Below are positions 55,251 to 63,574 of a stretch of DNA of 64,000 bases, in pieces. A program made the translations under genes and the position numbers. The stretch is from Streptomyces sp. TRM68367 (GTDB lineage: Bacteria; Actinomycetota; Actinomycetes; Streptomycetales; Streptomycetaceae). How positions within the stretch are numbered: the first letter of the stretch is position 1; each line of letters opens with the position of its first letter. The DNA lies in assembly GCF_014495685.1 (NCBI RefSeq), contig NZ_JACTVI010000021.1:1-64000 (forward strand). Direction: 5' to 3'. The notes beneath the pieces were generated by a model. The model worked only from the letters and a program-made list of their open reading frames with translations, was not told the origin of the DNA and did not search any database.

Positions 55251-56327
55251 ATGGGAGGCTCTGTTCATTGCGAGCCTGAAGTCGAGGAGAGTGAATCCTT
55301 GCGGTCCGACGCCAACATCGCGGGACCGATGACCGATCCGGTCCCCGGTCCCCGTACCGAGTCGATGGGGGCGGATGTTTCACGTGAAACACCGCCTCCG
55401 ATGGACGACACTCCCATCGGTCGTGCTGCCCAACTGGCGGTGGAGGCTCTAGGCCGCGCCGGCGAGGGCCTGCCACGGCCCGAGCAGACCCGTGTCATGG
55501 TGGTCGCCAACCAGAAAGGTGGCGTGGGCAAGACGACGACGACCGTCAACCTTGCCGCGTCACTGGCCCTGCACGGAGGCCGCGTTCTGGTGATCGACCT
55601 TGACCCGCAGGGCAATGCGTCCACGGCCCTGGGGATCGACCATCACGCCGAAGTCCCGTCCATCTACGACGTGTTGGTCGAGAGCAAGCCGCTCTCGGAA
55701 GTCGTCCAGCCAGTCCCTGATGTGGAAGGCCTCTTCTGCGCCCCTGCCACGATCGATCTCGCCGGTGCGGAGATCGAGCTGGTGTCCCTGGTGGCGCGGG
55801 AGAGCCGGCTGCAGCGTGCCATCCAGGCGTACGAGCAGCCGCTGGACTACATCCTCATCGACTGCCCGCCGTCGCTCGGCCTGCTGACGGTCAATGCGTT
55901 GGTCGCGGGCCAGGAGGTCCTGATCCCGATCCAGTGCGAGTACTACGCGCTGGAGGGTCTGGGTCAGCTGCTGCGCAATGTCGACCTGGTGCGGGGCCAC
56001 CTCAACCCCGCCCTGCACGTGTCGACCATCCTGCTCACCATGTACGACGGCCGGACGCGGCTCGCGTCCCAGGTCGCGGACGAGGTGCGCAACCACTTCG
56101 GCGACGAGGTGCTGCGGACGAGCATTCCCCGCTCGGTCCGTATCTCCGAGGCGCCGAGTTATGGGCAGACGGTACTGACCTACGATCCAGGATCGAGCGG
56201 TGCCCTCTCCTATCTTGAGGCGGCACGAGAGATCGCGCTGAAGGGCGTCGGCGTCAGTTATGACGCCACGCACGCTCACATCGGCGCACAGCAGAACGAT
56301 CCGAGCATGGTGGAGGGGACGCAGTGA
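55251..56327 (+). CDS. parA: chromosome partitioning ATPase ParA
   Basis: This 358-residue ParA/Soj-type ATPase has a disordered N-terminal region of about 80 residues and then the deviant Walker [15 protein letters not shown], Walker A' and B region [19 protein letters not shown], and DLDPQGNAS. It forms gradients or filaments and pulls ParB-parS complexes apart; in Streptomyces it also helps position the segregating chromosomes in aerial hyphae. Start choice: ATG 55251, ATG 55329 and a GTG at 55041 are all in frame. The 55041 start overlaps a parS site and DnaA boxes, which look regulatory, so it is rejected. A parS site lies inside the coding part. The stop overlaps parB (GTGA at 56324-56327). 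Confidence 0.93.
   Translation: MGGSVHCEPEVEESESLRSDANIAGPMTDPVPGPRTESMGADVSRETPPPMDDTPIGRAAQLAVEALGRAGEGLPRPEQTRVMVVANQKGGVGKTTTTVNLAASLALHGGRVLVIDLDPQGNASTALGIDHHAEVPSIYDVLVESKPLSEVVQPVPDVEGLFCAPATIDLAGAEIELVSLVARESRLQRAIQAYEQPLDYILIDCPPSLGLLTVNALVAGQEVLIPIQCEYYALEGLGQLLRNVDLVRGHLNPALHVSTILLTMYDGRTRLASQVADEVRNHFGDEVLRTSIPRSVRISEAPSYGQTVLTYDPGSSGALSYLEAAREIALKGVGVSYDATHAHIGAQQNDPSMVEGTQ
55377..55390. promoter_or_regulatory. parS inside parA
   Basis: Perfect GTTTCACGTGAAAC in the disordered N-terminal part of ParA, read in frame as V-S-R-E-T. Confidence 0.92.
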
Positions 56328-57421
56328 GTGAGCGACGGAGGGGGCTGGGCCGTGGTCTCGGCGCACTGATCCCTGGCCCGGCAGACAAGTCAGCGGCTCC
56401 GGCTGCGACGGGGGATGCCGCTCCCGCGTCCCCCGCGGCGATTCCTGTGCTGTCGACCGACCGTGGGGTGGCCGCGGCGAAGGTGGCCACACTGCCGCCT
56501 GTTTCACGTGAAACAGAGGAGCCGCCGGCGAACAGTGCTGCGGCCACGCCCGCGCCTCCCATCGGTGCCCACTTCGCCGAGATCCCCCTCGACGCCATCA
56601 TGCCGAACCCGCGGCAGCCGCGGGAGGTCTTCGACGACGACGCTTTGGCCGAGCTCGTCACCTCCATCAAGGAGGTCGGCCTCCTCCAGCCGGTCGTCGT
56701 CCGGCAGCTGGGCCCTGCGCGCTACGAGCTCATCATGGGCGAGCGCCGCTGGCGGGCCTGCCGCGAGGCCGGGCTGGAGGCCATCCCGGCGATCGTGCGG
56801 GCCACGGAGGACGACAAGCTCCTCCTGGATGCCCTCCTGGAGAACCTGCACCGCGCCCAGCTGAACCCCTTGGAAGAGGCGGCCGCCTACGACCAGTTGC
56901 TGAAGGACTTCAACTGCACGCACGACCAGCTGGCCGACCGGATCGGACGGTCCCGTCCGCAGGTCTCCAACACCCTGCGTCTGCTGAAGCTCTCTCCGGC
57001 GGTCCAGCGCCGGGTCGCCGCCGGAGTGCTCTCCGCGGGGCACGCCCGGGCGCTGCTGTCGGTCGAGGATTCAGAGGAGCAGGACCGGCTGGCCCATCGG
57101 ATCGTGGCTGAGGGACTCTCGGTGCGGGCCGTCGAGGAGATCGTGACCCTGATGGGGTCGCGGCCGCAGAAGTCCCAGCGGGCCAAGGGGCCGCGGGCCG
57201 GCACCCGGGTCTCCCCGGCGCTGACCGATCTGGCGACGCGGCTCTCGGACCGCTTCGAGACCCGGGTGAAGGTCGACCTGGGCCAGAAGAAGGGAAAAAT
57301 CACCGTCGAGTTCGCCTCTATGGAGGACCTCGAACGGATCCTCAGCTCTCTGGCCCCCGGCGAGGGACCGGTTCTACAGAAGAGCCTCCTGGAAGGCGAC
57401 TCCGAAGAGACCGAGTCCTGA
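56324..57421 (+). CDS. parB: chromosome partitioning protein ParB
   Basis: This 365-residue CTP-dependent clamp has an N-terminal disordered part, then ParB/Srx-fold CTP-binding region ([30 protein letters not shown]). The HTH that binds parS is about residues 190-240 ([25 protein letters not shown]). A dimerisation domain at the C-terminus ends [16 protein letters not shown]. It loads at parS sites, spreads, and organises the origin region. GTG 56324 overlaps the parA stop. A parS site lies within the disordered N-terminal part. Confidence 0.97.
   Translation: MSERRRGLGRGLGALIPGPADKSAAPAATGDAAPASPAAIPVLSTDRGVAAAKVATLPPVSRETEEPPANSAAATPAPPIGAHFAEIPLDAIMPNPRQPREVFDDDALAELVTSIKEVGLLQPVVVRQLGPARYELIMGERRWRACREAGLEAIPAIVRATEDDKLLLDALLENLHRAQLNPLEEAAAYDQLLKDFNCTHDQLADRIGRSRPQVSNTLRLLKLSPAVQRRVAAGVLSAGHARALLSVEDSEEQDRLAHRIVAEGLSVRAVEEIVTLMGSRPQKSQRAKGPRAGTRVSPALTDLATRLSDRFETRVKVDLGQKKGKITVEFASMEDLERILSSLAPGEGPVLQKSLLEGDSEETES
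56511..56524. promoter_or_regulatory. parS inside parB
   Basis: Perfect GTTTCACGTGAAAC, extended by CT and AG to 18 bp, in the disordered N-terminal part of ParB, read in frame as V-S-R-E-T. Confidence 0.92.
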
Positions 57422-57466
57422 GCCCCCGGCGGACGGAGCGGTCGATCCGCTCCGCCGGCCGACCAC

Positions 57467-57503
57467 GCGGGCCGTGTCCGGTGCGTACCGGAACACGGCC
57501 CGC
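57467..57503 (+). terminator. parB terminator
   Basis: GCGGGCCGTGTCCGGT (57467-57482) pairs with ACCGGAACACGGCCCGC (57487-57503), one bulged A; ACTTTGCTTT follows. Confidence 0.8.
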
Positions 57504-57528
57504 ACTTTGCTTTCATACGGTATCGAGG

Positions 57529-57556
57529 GAATCGCATCGTGGATACGATGCGATTC
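57529..57556. promoter_or_regulatory. perfect 12-bp inverted repeat after parB
   Basis: GAATCGCATCGT and its exact reverse complement ACGATGCGATTC are separated by GGAT. It lies between the parB terminator and the next coding region. It is AT-rich compared with its surroundings and could be an operator or an mRNA leader stem. Confidence 0.5.
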
Positions 57557-57606
57557 GGGTATGGCGCATCCACCTGGCAGTACCTCTGAGTGGGGAGGCA
57601 GGGGCC

Positions 57607-57864
57607 ATGCGAACGATGAGCCGCACCGGACTGGTGAGCGCGGGGTTGGGGCTGGGCGCGGTCGGTGGCTTCATCGGCAGCTTGCTCAGGGAACGGAGCG
57701 CTCTGACGGCCGCCCACGAAGCGGCGGGAGAAGGAAGCGAGGAACAGCCTTCATGGGGCGTCGGCTCGTACCGCTCACGCTGGACAACCTTCAGGACCTT
57801 CCCAAGCGCTGTCGCACGTGTGTCTTCTGGGAGCTGGACCCAGTCAGCGGCGAAGCCGCGGTAA
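57607..57864 (+). CDS. possible small membrane protein overlapping the GNAT gene
   Basis: A frame of 85 codons begins MRTMSRTGLVSAGLGLGAVG, with a weakly hydrophobic Gly-rich first third (FIGSLLRERSAL), then acidic and basic residues. GGGGAGGCAGGGGCC precedes the ATG 57607. Its last 112 bases overlap the GNAT gene in another frame. Codon positions are GC-rich at the third base in the first half, which favours coding, but the overlapping half could be a shadow. Function unknown. Confidence 0.35.
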   Translation: MRTMSRTGLVSAGLGLGAVGGFIGSLLRERSALTAAHEAAGEGSEEQPSWGVGSYRSRWTTFRTFPSAVARVSSGSWTQSAAKPR

Positions 57865-58370
57865 AGGCGGGCACGCCCGCTCTGGAGAAGGAAGCCTGGA
57901 TCTCCGCGGTCCTGCTGGACTGGGGTTCCTGCGGGCGGGTCGTCTATGTCGACGAGGTGCCGGTGGGGTTCGTGCTCTACGCCCCGCCCGCCTATGTCCC
58001 CCGATCGACGGCGTTCCCCACGAGCCCTGTCTCACCGGACGCCGTGCAGCTGATGACCGCGTTCATCGTGCCGGGGTACCAGGGCCAGGGGCTGGGGCGG
58101 GTGATGGTCCAGACGGTCGCCAAGGATCTGCTGCGGCGGGGCTTCAAGGCGATCGAGGCCTTCGGGGACGCCCGCTGGAAAGAGCCCGCCTGCGTCCTGC
58201 CCGCCGACCATCTGCTGGCCGTGGGCTTCAAGACGGTGCGGCCCCATCCGACGTACCCGCGCCTGCGGCTGGAGCTGCGGTCGACCCTGTCCTGGAAGGA
58301 GGACGTGGAGTTGGCACTCGACCGGCTGCTGGGGGCTGTACAGAAGGAGCCGGCACTGAGGCCGCTGTGA
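57753..58370 (+). CDS. GNAT-family N-acetyltransferase
   Basis: This 205-residue protein has the GNAT acetyl-CoA binding motif QLMTAFIVPGYQGQGLGRVM, where Q-G-Q-G-L-G is the pyrophosphate loop. Its N-terminus is CRTCVFWELDP, with a Cys pair that may bind metal. It acetylates an unknown amine or protein. The gene is the conserved neighbour of parB in Streptomyces. ATG 57753 has GAGGAA upstream; the frame continues open to 57474 but that part lies in the terminator and inverted repeat. A terminator follows at 58386. Confidence 0.85.
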   Translation: MGRRLVPLTLDNLQDLPKRCRTCVFWELDPVSGEAAVKAGTPALEKEAWISAVLLDWGSCGRVVYVDEVPVGFVLYAPPAYVPRSTAFPTSPVSPDAVQLMTAFIVPGYQGQGLGRVMVQTVAKDLLRRGFKAIEAFGDARWKEPACVLPADHLLAVGFKTVRPHPTYPRLRLELRSTLSWKEDVELALDRLLGAVQKEPALRPL

Positions 58371-58385
58371 CGGCTCCGGTACGGC

Positions 58386-58417
58386 GAATGGGCCAACCCG
58401 AGGGGGTTGGCCCATTC
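58386..58417. terminator. terminator after GNAT gene
   Basis: GAATGGGCCAACC (58386-58398) pairs perfectly with GGTTGGCCCATTC (58405-58417). It lies between the convergent GNAT and trxA genes, 2 bp before a parS. Confidence 0.8.
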
Positions 58418-58419
58418 GT

Positions 58420-58433
58420 GTTTCACGTGAAAC
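58420..58433. promoter_or_regulatory. parS between GNAT gene and trxA
   Basis: Perfect GTTTCACGTGAAAC in a convergent intergenic region. Confidence 0.92.
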
Positions 58434-58471
58434 ATCGACCGCCGGTGCGCCGGCTCAGTCGGTCCGGCTGA

Positions 58472-58804
58472 TCACTCGCCGATGAACTGCTCAAGGTCGC
58501 GCAAGATCGCGGCCTTCGGCTTCGCGCCCACGATGGTCTTGGCGACCTCGCCGCCCTGGTAGACGTTCAGGGTCGGGATGGACATGACGCCGTACTTGGC
58601 GGCCGTACCCGGGTTCTCGTCGATGTTCAGCTTGACGACCTCGATCTGGTCGCCGTACTCGGCGGCGATCGCCTCAAGGGACGGCGCGATCTGGCGGCAC
58701 GGACCGCACCAGGCGGCCCAGAAGTCCACCAGAACAGGCTTGTCGCTCTTGAGGACGTCCTGCTCGAAGGAGTCGTCGGTCACGTTCTTCAGGGTGCCGG
58801 CCAC
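58472..58804 (-). CDS. trxA: thioredoxin
   Basis: This 110-residue cytoplasmic thioredoxin has the active site WAAWCGPCRQ with C33 and C36, the cis-proline segment VMSIPTLNVYQGG, and a C-terminal helix. It reduces protein disulfides using electrons from TrxB, encoded 42 bp upstream. The pair near parAB on the minus strand is typical in Streptomyces, where trxBA is controlled by the disulfide-stress sigma factor SigR; whether a SigR promoter lies upstream of trxB was not examined closely. Confidence 0.96.
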   Translation of the reverse strand: MAGTLKNVTDDSFEQDVLKSDKPVLVDFWAAWCGPCRQIAPSLEAIAAEYGDQIEVVKLNIDENPGTAAKYGVMSIPTLNVYQGGEVAKTIVGAKPKAAILRDLEQFIGE

Positions 58805-58846
58805 GGCGGGCTCCTTAACTGTTGGTGCGTGGGGCGGACAGGGGGG

Positions 58847-59815
58847 TCAGACAGAGGTCTTCTCGGGCTCGGGCTTCTCCTCGTCCGCGAGGGCGGCGAG
58901 GAAACGCTCGGCGTCGAGAGCGGCGGAACAGCCGGTGCCGGCCGCGGTGATGGCCTGACGGTAGGTGTGGTCGACCACGTCACCGGAGCCGAAGACACCG
59001 GTCAGGTTCGTGCGGGTCGAGGGAGCGTCGACCTTCAGGTAGCCCTCCTCGTCCAGCTCCAGCTGGCCCTTGAAGAGCTCGGTGCGCGGGTCGTGGCCGA
59101 TCGCGATGAACAGGCCCGTTACCGCCAGATCCGACAGCTCGCCGGTCTTGACGTTGCGCAGCTTCAGGCCCGACAGCTTCTGGTCGCCCTGGATCTCGGC
59201 CACCTCGCTGTCCCACACGAAGGAGATCTTCGGGTCGGCGAAGGCGCGCTCCTGCATCGCCTTGGAGGCGCGCAGGGTGTCGCGGCGGTGGACGACCGTC
59301 ACGGACTTGGCGAAGCGGGAGAGGAACGTGGCCTCCTCCATCGCGGTGTCGCCGCCGCCGATCACGGCGATGTCCTGGTCCTTGAAGAAGAACCCGTCAC
59401 ACGTGGCGCACCAGGAGACGCCGCGGCCGGAGAGGGCGTCCTCGTTGGGCAGACCGAGCTTGCGGTGTTGCGAGCCGGTGGCGATGATGATGGCCTTGGC
59501 CTGGTGGACCGTGCCCGCGGTGTCGGTGACGGTCTTGATCTCACCGGTCAGGTCGACGGCGACGACATCGTCCGGGACGAGCTCGGCGCCGAAGCGCTCC
59601 GCCTGGGCGCGCATGTTGTCCATGAGCTCGGGGCCCATGATGCCGTCCTGGAAGCCCGGGAAGTTCTCCACGTCGGTGGTGTTCATCAGTGCGCCGCCGG
59701 CGGTGACGGCACCTTCGAACACCAGTGGCTTCAGCGACGCGCGCGCGGTGTAGAGCGCCGCCGTGTAGCCGGCGGGCCCGGAGCCGATAATGATCACGTT
59801 ACGGACGTCGCTCAC
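58847..59815 (-). CDS. trxB: thioredoxin reductase
   Basis: This 322-residue flavoenzyme reduces thioredoxin with NADPH. FAD-binding motif [18 protein letters not shown] is at the N-terminus. The redox-active pair C136-A-T-C139 lies in [17 protein letters not shown] motif is [15 protein letters not shown]. The C-terminal FAD motif [15 protein letters not shown] follows. GTG 59815 gives the usual length; the longer frame to 59890 adds unlikely residues. It is upstream of trxA on the same strand. Confidence 0.97.
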   Translation of the reverse strand: MSDVRNVIIIGSGPAGYTAALYTARASLKPLVFEGAVTAGGALMNTTDVENFPGFQDGIMGPELMDNMRAQAERFGAELVPDDVVAVDLTGEIKTVTDTAGTVHQAKAIIIATGSQHRKLGLPNEDALSGRGVSWCATCDGFFFKDQDIAVIGGGDTAMEEATFLSRFAKSVTVVHRRDTLRASKAMQERAFADPKISFVWDSEVAEIQGDQKLSGLKLRNVKTGELSDLAVTGLFIAIGHDPRTELFKGQLELDEEGYLKVDAPSTRTNLTGVFGSGDVVDHTYRQAITAAGTGCSAALDAERFLAALADEEKPEPEKTSV

Positions 59816-60033
59816 GGCTTGATTCCTCGTCTCTGGGGACTGCGTCGTCGGACCGGTGGGAGCCTCTCTCAGAACTCTCACCCCACCCAACGGATCCTAA
59901 GGGGCGCGCATTCCCGCTGTGCCCGGGCACACGAAGACGGCGTCTCACGCACATGAGGACAGCGTCCCGTGTGCCCGCCCGGGGCGATGTCGTACCGGAC
60001 ACCGCCTGGGGCGAACGGGGTGTGGAGGGGCGG

Positions 60034-60945
60034 TCAGGAGCCCGCGTAGGAGCGCTGCAGGAGAACCTTGGCCGTGGCGGACGAGGGCTTCTTCACGCAG
60101 GTCGCATCCACGATGTATGCGGTGACCCGTGTGGCGTCTGAGGCATCCGGCAGCACGACGAGCAGCGCGGCGGTCCCCTTGTAGGTGCCTTCCTCGGTGG
60201 CCAGGGCGGCGTCGTTGCGGCCGATGCCCTCGCGGATGCACTCGGGGACGGTGTCTTTGAGGGTGCTGGGGCCCTCGGTGCCCTCGATGCCGAGGCTGTG
60301 CGGGGTGCGAGAGCCGTCCGCTGCGCTCTTGCCCTTGGCGAGAAGATCGGTGACCTGCTTTTCCAGCTTCCGCGCCGAGAAGGTGTCCGCCGGAGCGGTC
60401 GCGTTGCCGTGCGCCGTATCGCCGGACGGACTGTCGTTGAGGGACGACACGATCACAGAGCTCAGCCCCAGGGCGGCGGCGGTGAACACGGCCCCCAGGA
60501 CAGCGAGCCTGCGGCGTCCGCGACGTGTGCGCTCCTTGCGGCCCGGACCGGTGGTGGAGGCCCGGGCATGCCCGGACGGGCGATCGGCCGGTGCCGGTGT
60601 TTCACGTGAAACATGCCCACCCTCGTCCTCCTCGGAAGCGGAGCGGGATGCACTCAGCAGAGCCGGGGCGTCCTCGGACTCGGCCGCCGTGGCATTCAGC
60701 AGGGCCTCCGCAGCGAGGGCCGCGTCAATACGCCCGGCGACGTCGTCGGGCATGCGCGGCGGGCCCGGAAGCGTGCCGAACAGTCCCCGGATCTCCTCCA
60801 GCGAGGTGTAGACATCGGCGCACAGCTCGCACTCGTCCAGATGCCGCCGTACGTCGGTGGTGCGGGACGGCGGGAGGATGCCTTCGGCGAGGTCGGAGAT
60901 CTCCGCGACATCCGGGTGCCCGGCCATGTCGGTCGTCGACGTCAC
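60034..60945 (-). CDS. zinc-binding anti-sigma factor of SigM
   Basis: This 303-residue protein has an N-terminal zinc-binding anti-sigma domain (about 1-70) with RRHLDECELCADVY, the H-x3-C-x2-C motif. A disordered linker (about 75-140) contains the translated parS (HVSRET). One membrane helix (about 145-167, LAVLGAVFTAAALGLSSVI) and an extracytoplasmic domain of about 135 residues follow, with two cysteines (ECIRE and ATCVKK) that could form a disulfide. It should hold SigM at the membrane until an envelope signal releases it. The start overlaps the sigM stop (ATGA at 60942-60945). Confidence 0.9.
   Translation of the reverse strand: MTSTTDMAGHPDVAEISDLAEGILPPSRTTDVRRHLDECELCADVYTSLEEIRGLFGTLPGPPRMPDDVAGRIDAALAAEALLNATAAESEDAPALLSASRSASEEDEGGHVSRETPAPADRPSGHARASTTGPGRKERTRRGRRRLAVLGAVFTAAALGLSSVIVSSLNDSPSGDTAHGNATAPADTFSARKLEKQVTDLLAKGKSAADGSRTPHSLGIEGTEGPSTLKDTVPECIREGIGRNDAALATEEGTYKGTAALLVVLPDASDATRVTAYIVDATCVKKPSSATAKVLLQRSYAGS
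60599..60612. promoter_or_regulatory. parS inside the anti-sigma gene
   Basis: Perfect GTTTCACGTGAAAC in the linker of the anti-sigma factor, read on the minus strand as V-S-R-E-T. Confidence 0.92.
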
Positions 60946-61667
60946 GCTCGCCCACCTCCGCCCTTCACTACAGCTGAGTCACTCGGTCCTGCGTCCTGCG
61001 GATCCGCTCGGCGCGGGCCCGCTGCTGATGGGACGGATGTCCCCTGCGTCCGGTTCCGCTCTCCGTCGGGCTTCTCTGCCTCGCTGCCGCTTTCCGGCCG
61101 TAGATGCGAGAGGAGCGGCAGGAGTCTGGCTCTGCCGCGGGCGCACCGGCTCTTCACTGTGCCGGTGGGCACGTCGAGGATCCGGGCCGCCTCGGCGACG
61201 GGGTAGCCCTGCATGTCCACCAGGACGAGTGCCGCGCGCTGGTCGGGGGGCAGGGTGCTCAGGGCCGCGATGAGCTGGCGGTGCAGATCCTTGCGCTCCG
61301 CGGGCGCTGAGGCCGACTCGTGCGGCTCCAGCAACTGATCCAGGCGCTCGGTGTCATCGACCGGCGCGGTCTTCCGGGAGGCAGCCTTGCGGGCGCGGTC
61401 CAGGCAGGCGTTCACCGTGATGCGGTGCAGCCACGTCGTGACGGCCGCGTGGCCGCGGAATGTGTGCGCGGCCCGGTAGGCGGAGACGAGAGCGTCCTGC
61501 ACCGCGTCAGCGGCCTCCTCGCGGTCTCCCAGCGTCCGCAGGGCCACCGCCCAGAGTCGGTCCCGGTGTCGTCGCACGAGCTCACCGAATGCGTCGGGGT
61601 CGCCCTCCACATGACGGGTCAGAAGGTCCTGATCGCTTACGTCGCCGTGTGCGGTGTCATCTGCCAT
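60942..61667 (-). CDS. sigM: ECF RNA polymerase sigma factor SigM
   Basis: This 241-residue ECF sigma factor has region 2 (DAFGELVRRHRDRLWAVA, DREEAADAVQDALVSAYRA, VTTWLHRITVNACLDRAR). Region 4 follows (LPPDQRAALVLVDMQG, PVAEAARILDVPTGTVKSRCARGRARL), with an acidic, disordered C-terminal tail. It is named SigM from the conserved position near trxA/trxB and MurJ in actinobacteria. The stop overlaps the anti-sigma gene start, so the pair is translationally coupled. In mycobacteria SigM handles redox or envelope stress; target promoters are not apparent here. Confidence 0.92.
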   Translation of the reverse strand: MADDTAHGDVSDQDLLTRHVEGDPDAFGELVRRHRDRLWAVALRTLGDREEAADAVQDALVSAYRAAHTFRGHAAVTTWLHRITVNACLDRARKAASRKTAPVDDTERLDQLLEPHESASAPAERKDLHRQLIAALSTLPPDQRAALVLVDMQGYPVAEAARILDVPTGTVKSRCARGRARLLPLLSHLRPESGSEAEKPDGERNRTQGTSVPSAAGPRRADPQDAGPSDSAVVKGGGGRA

Positions 61668-61700
61668 CGGGCCTCCTCCGCCCCCTCCCCTCGCGGTCGG

Positions 61701-63458
61701 TCAGCTACTGCCCTTGAACTGGACATCGGTGACTGCCTGCTTGTAGCCGGCGCTGCTGTAGCCGTCGGCGGGCGCGTTCGGCACGGCCGTGATCCACAGC
61801 AGTGCATATCGGGTCTTCAGCGACTTCGAGGCCTTGACCGTGAGAGAGGTGCCGCTGGTGGTGGCGGTTCCGATCTCCTTCATACCGTCGATCCCCGTTG
61901 AGGGGGACAGCCCGTCGGTGGCGTAGAGGTGCACGGTCGTGTGGCTCCCGGGATACCGGAGCCCTACCGACGCCGTCGAGATCTCCTTCGTCGAGCCGAG
62001 ATCGTAGACGATACCCACCCCTGGCTTGTACGGCGCGAGCTCCGGACCTTCGTTGTAGCGCTTCGTGCGCCAGTAGGTGGAGCTGTCGCCGTCGTAGGTA
62101 CTGTCGACGTCCTGGGGCGCCTGGGCCTCGCCACTGGCGACGTACTCCTGTGCGCCCTGGATCCTGATGGGCTTGACCGGCTTCGTCTTGTCGCCGCTCT
62201 TGTCGCCCCCGTCCGTCGTCTGCGTCCGGTTCGTGTCGTCGGACTTGTTGCCCTGTTCCATGAGTGCGTCCGCGAGCTGCCAGCTGCCGAGGCCGAGGGC
62301 GGCGATCAGGAGCGCGGACACGGCCCACTTCAGGGCCTGGCCGGTGCGGCTCTGGAGCGGGGGCGGCGGGGTCGGGACCGGTTGGGTGGCGCCCGGGCGG
62401 GGCGTCTGGCGGCCGTACGTGCCCTGCTGGTACGTCGTGTGCTGGTAGTCCGGCGGGGCGGTGAACGCGGGCTCCGGCGGGCGGATGCGGGGCATCTCGC
62501 CGATCGCCTTCACCACTTCCTCCGGTGTGGTGCACGGCGACTCGTGACGGGACGCGGTGGCGCCGTCGTTGGCGAGCGCGCGCATGGCGAGCTCGGACAG
62601 GCCCCGGTGGACGCCGGCGCGCACCTGGTCGGGGGCGATGAGGCCGACGTCCTTGGGCAGGCCCGACAGGCCGTAGGCGTCGCTCTCGTACGGCCAGCGC
62701 TGGGTGAGCGCCGCGTACAGCAGGGCGCCGATGGCCTCGGTGTCGGTGCGCTGCGGGGTGTCGGAGCTGATGCCCCGCAGCGCGGCGTTGACAGCCAGTC
62801 CGCGGATGCGCCACTGACCGGTCGAGGCGCGCAGCACGGCGTTGGGGTTCAGGCGCAGATGGGCCAGGCCTTCGCGGTGGGCGGCGGCCATGGCGGCGGC
62901 GACCTGACTGGCCATCTGATAGGTGTCGTACACCTCCATCGGACCGGAGGCGAGCAGCGTGGTCAGTTCGGTGGCGTCGGGGAGCCACTCGTGGACGACG
63001 TAGACGAGGTCATTCTCCTCGACGGCGTCCAGGACCTGGACGAAGCGGGGGTCGCCGAGCAGGGCGGCGGAGCGGGCCGCTGCCAGGACGGAGCGGGCCC
63101 GTGCGTGGTCCGCCGGCAGGACGTGGACGCCGACGGCGCGGCGGAGCTTCTCGTCCACGGCTCGCCAGCTGCTGAATCCGTCCAGACGGGTGACGCACTC
63201 CTCGAGGCGATAGCGTCTGGCCAGCTTGTGACCGCTGTGCAGTTCGGGCGGTGAGGCCTTCCCGGAACCCCCGGTCTCGGCAGTCCCGGTGCTCTCCTGT
63301 GCCTCGTCGCTGTCCGTGTCCCGCTCCCGGTTCTTGGCCACCCCGTCGGCCGTGGACTGGTCCGCCTGTGCGGTCAGCGACTTCTCGCCGCTGTTGTCTG
63401 CCACGTCGACGGCAGCCGTGCTCCGTTCCGCCACCGTCGTTCCTGCCTCCCCATCCAT
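61701..63458 (-). CDS. membrane pseudokinase associated with MurJ
   Basis: This 585-residue protein has a disordered N-terminal 75 residues, then a kinase-fold domain (about 80-340). Active-site residues are missing: the HRD loop reads AHLRLNPNAVL, no DFG is present (RIRGLAVNAALRG), and the Gly-rich loop is absent. A Pro/Tyr/Gln-rich linker, one membrane helix (about 377-399) and an extracytoplasmic jelly-roll-like domain follow (SSTYWRTKRYNEGPELAPY, ISTASVGLRYPGSH). In mycobacteria the homologue is fused to MurJ; here it is a separate gene directly after murJ. Phosphorylated, it binds FhaA there. ATG 63458 is preferred over the longer frame to 63515. Confidence 0.88.
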   Translation of the reverse strand: MDGEAGTTVAERSTAAVDVADNSGEKSLTAQADQSTADGVAKNRERDTDSDEAQESTGTAETGGSGKASPPELHSGHKLARRYRLEECVTRLDGFSSWRAVDEKLRRAVGVHVLPADHARARSVLAAARSAALLGDPRFVQVLDAVEENDLVYVVHEWLPDATELTTLLASGPMEVYDTYQMASQVAAAMAAAHREGLAHLRLNPNAVLRASTGQWRIRGLAVNAALRGISSDTPQRTDTEAIGALLYAALTQRWPYESDAYGLSGLPKDVGLIAPDQVRAGVHRGLSELAMRALANDGATASRHESPCTTPEEVVKAIGEMPRIRPPEPAFTAPPDYQHTTYQQGTYGRQTPRPGATQPVPTPPPPLQSRTGQALKWAVSALLIAALGLGSWQLADALMEQGNKSDDTNRTQTTDGGDKSGDKTKPVKPIRIQGAQEYVASGEAQAPQDVDSTYDGDSSTYWRTKRYNEGPELAPYKPGVGIVYDLGSTKEISTASVGLRYPGSHTTVHLYATDGLSPSTGIDGMKEIGTATTSGTSLTVKASKSLKTRYALLWITAVPNAPADGYSSAGYKQAVTDVQFKGSS

Positions 63459-63574
63459 TGCGCGCCGTCCGACACCCGTTGCGCGCCGTCCGACGCCGAA
63501 ACCAATTGTGCCCACAATCCGCCGCTATGCACGACACACGGTGGCGGACGATGGTTGTGCGCCTACCCCCCTTC

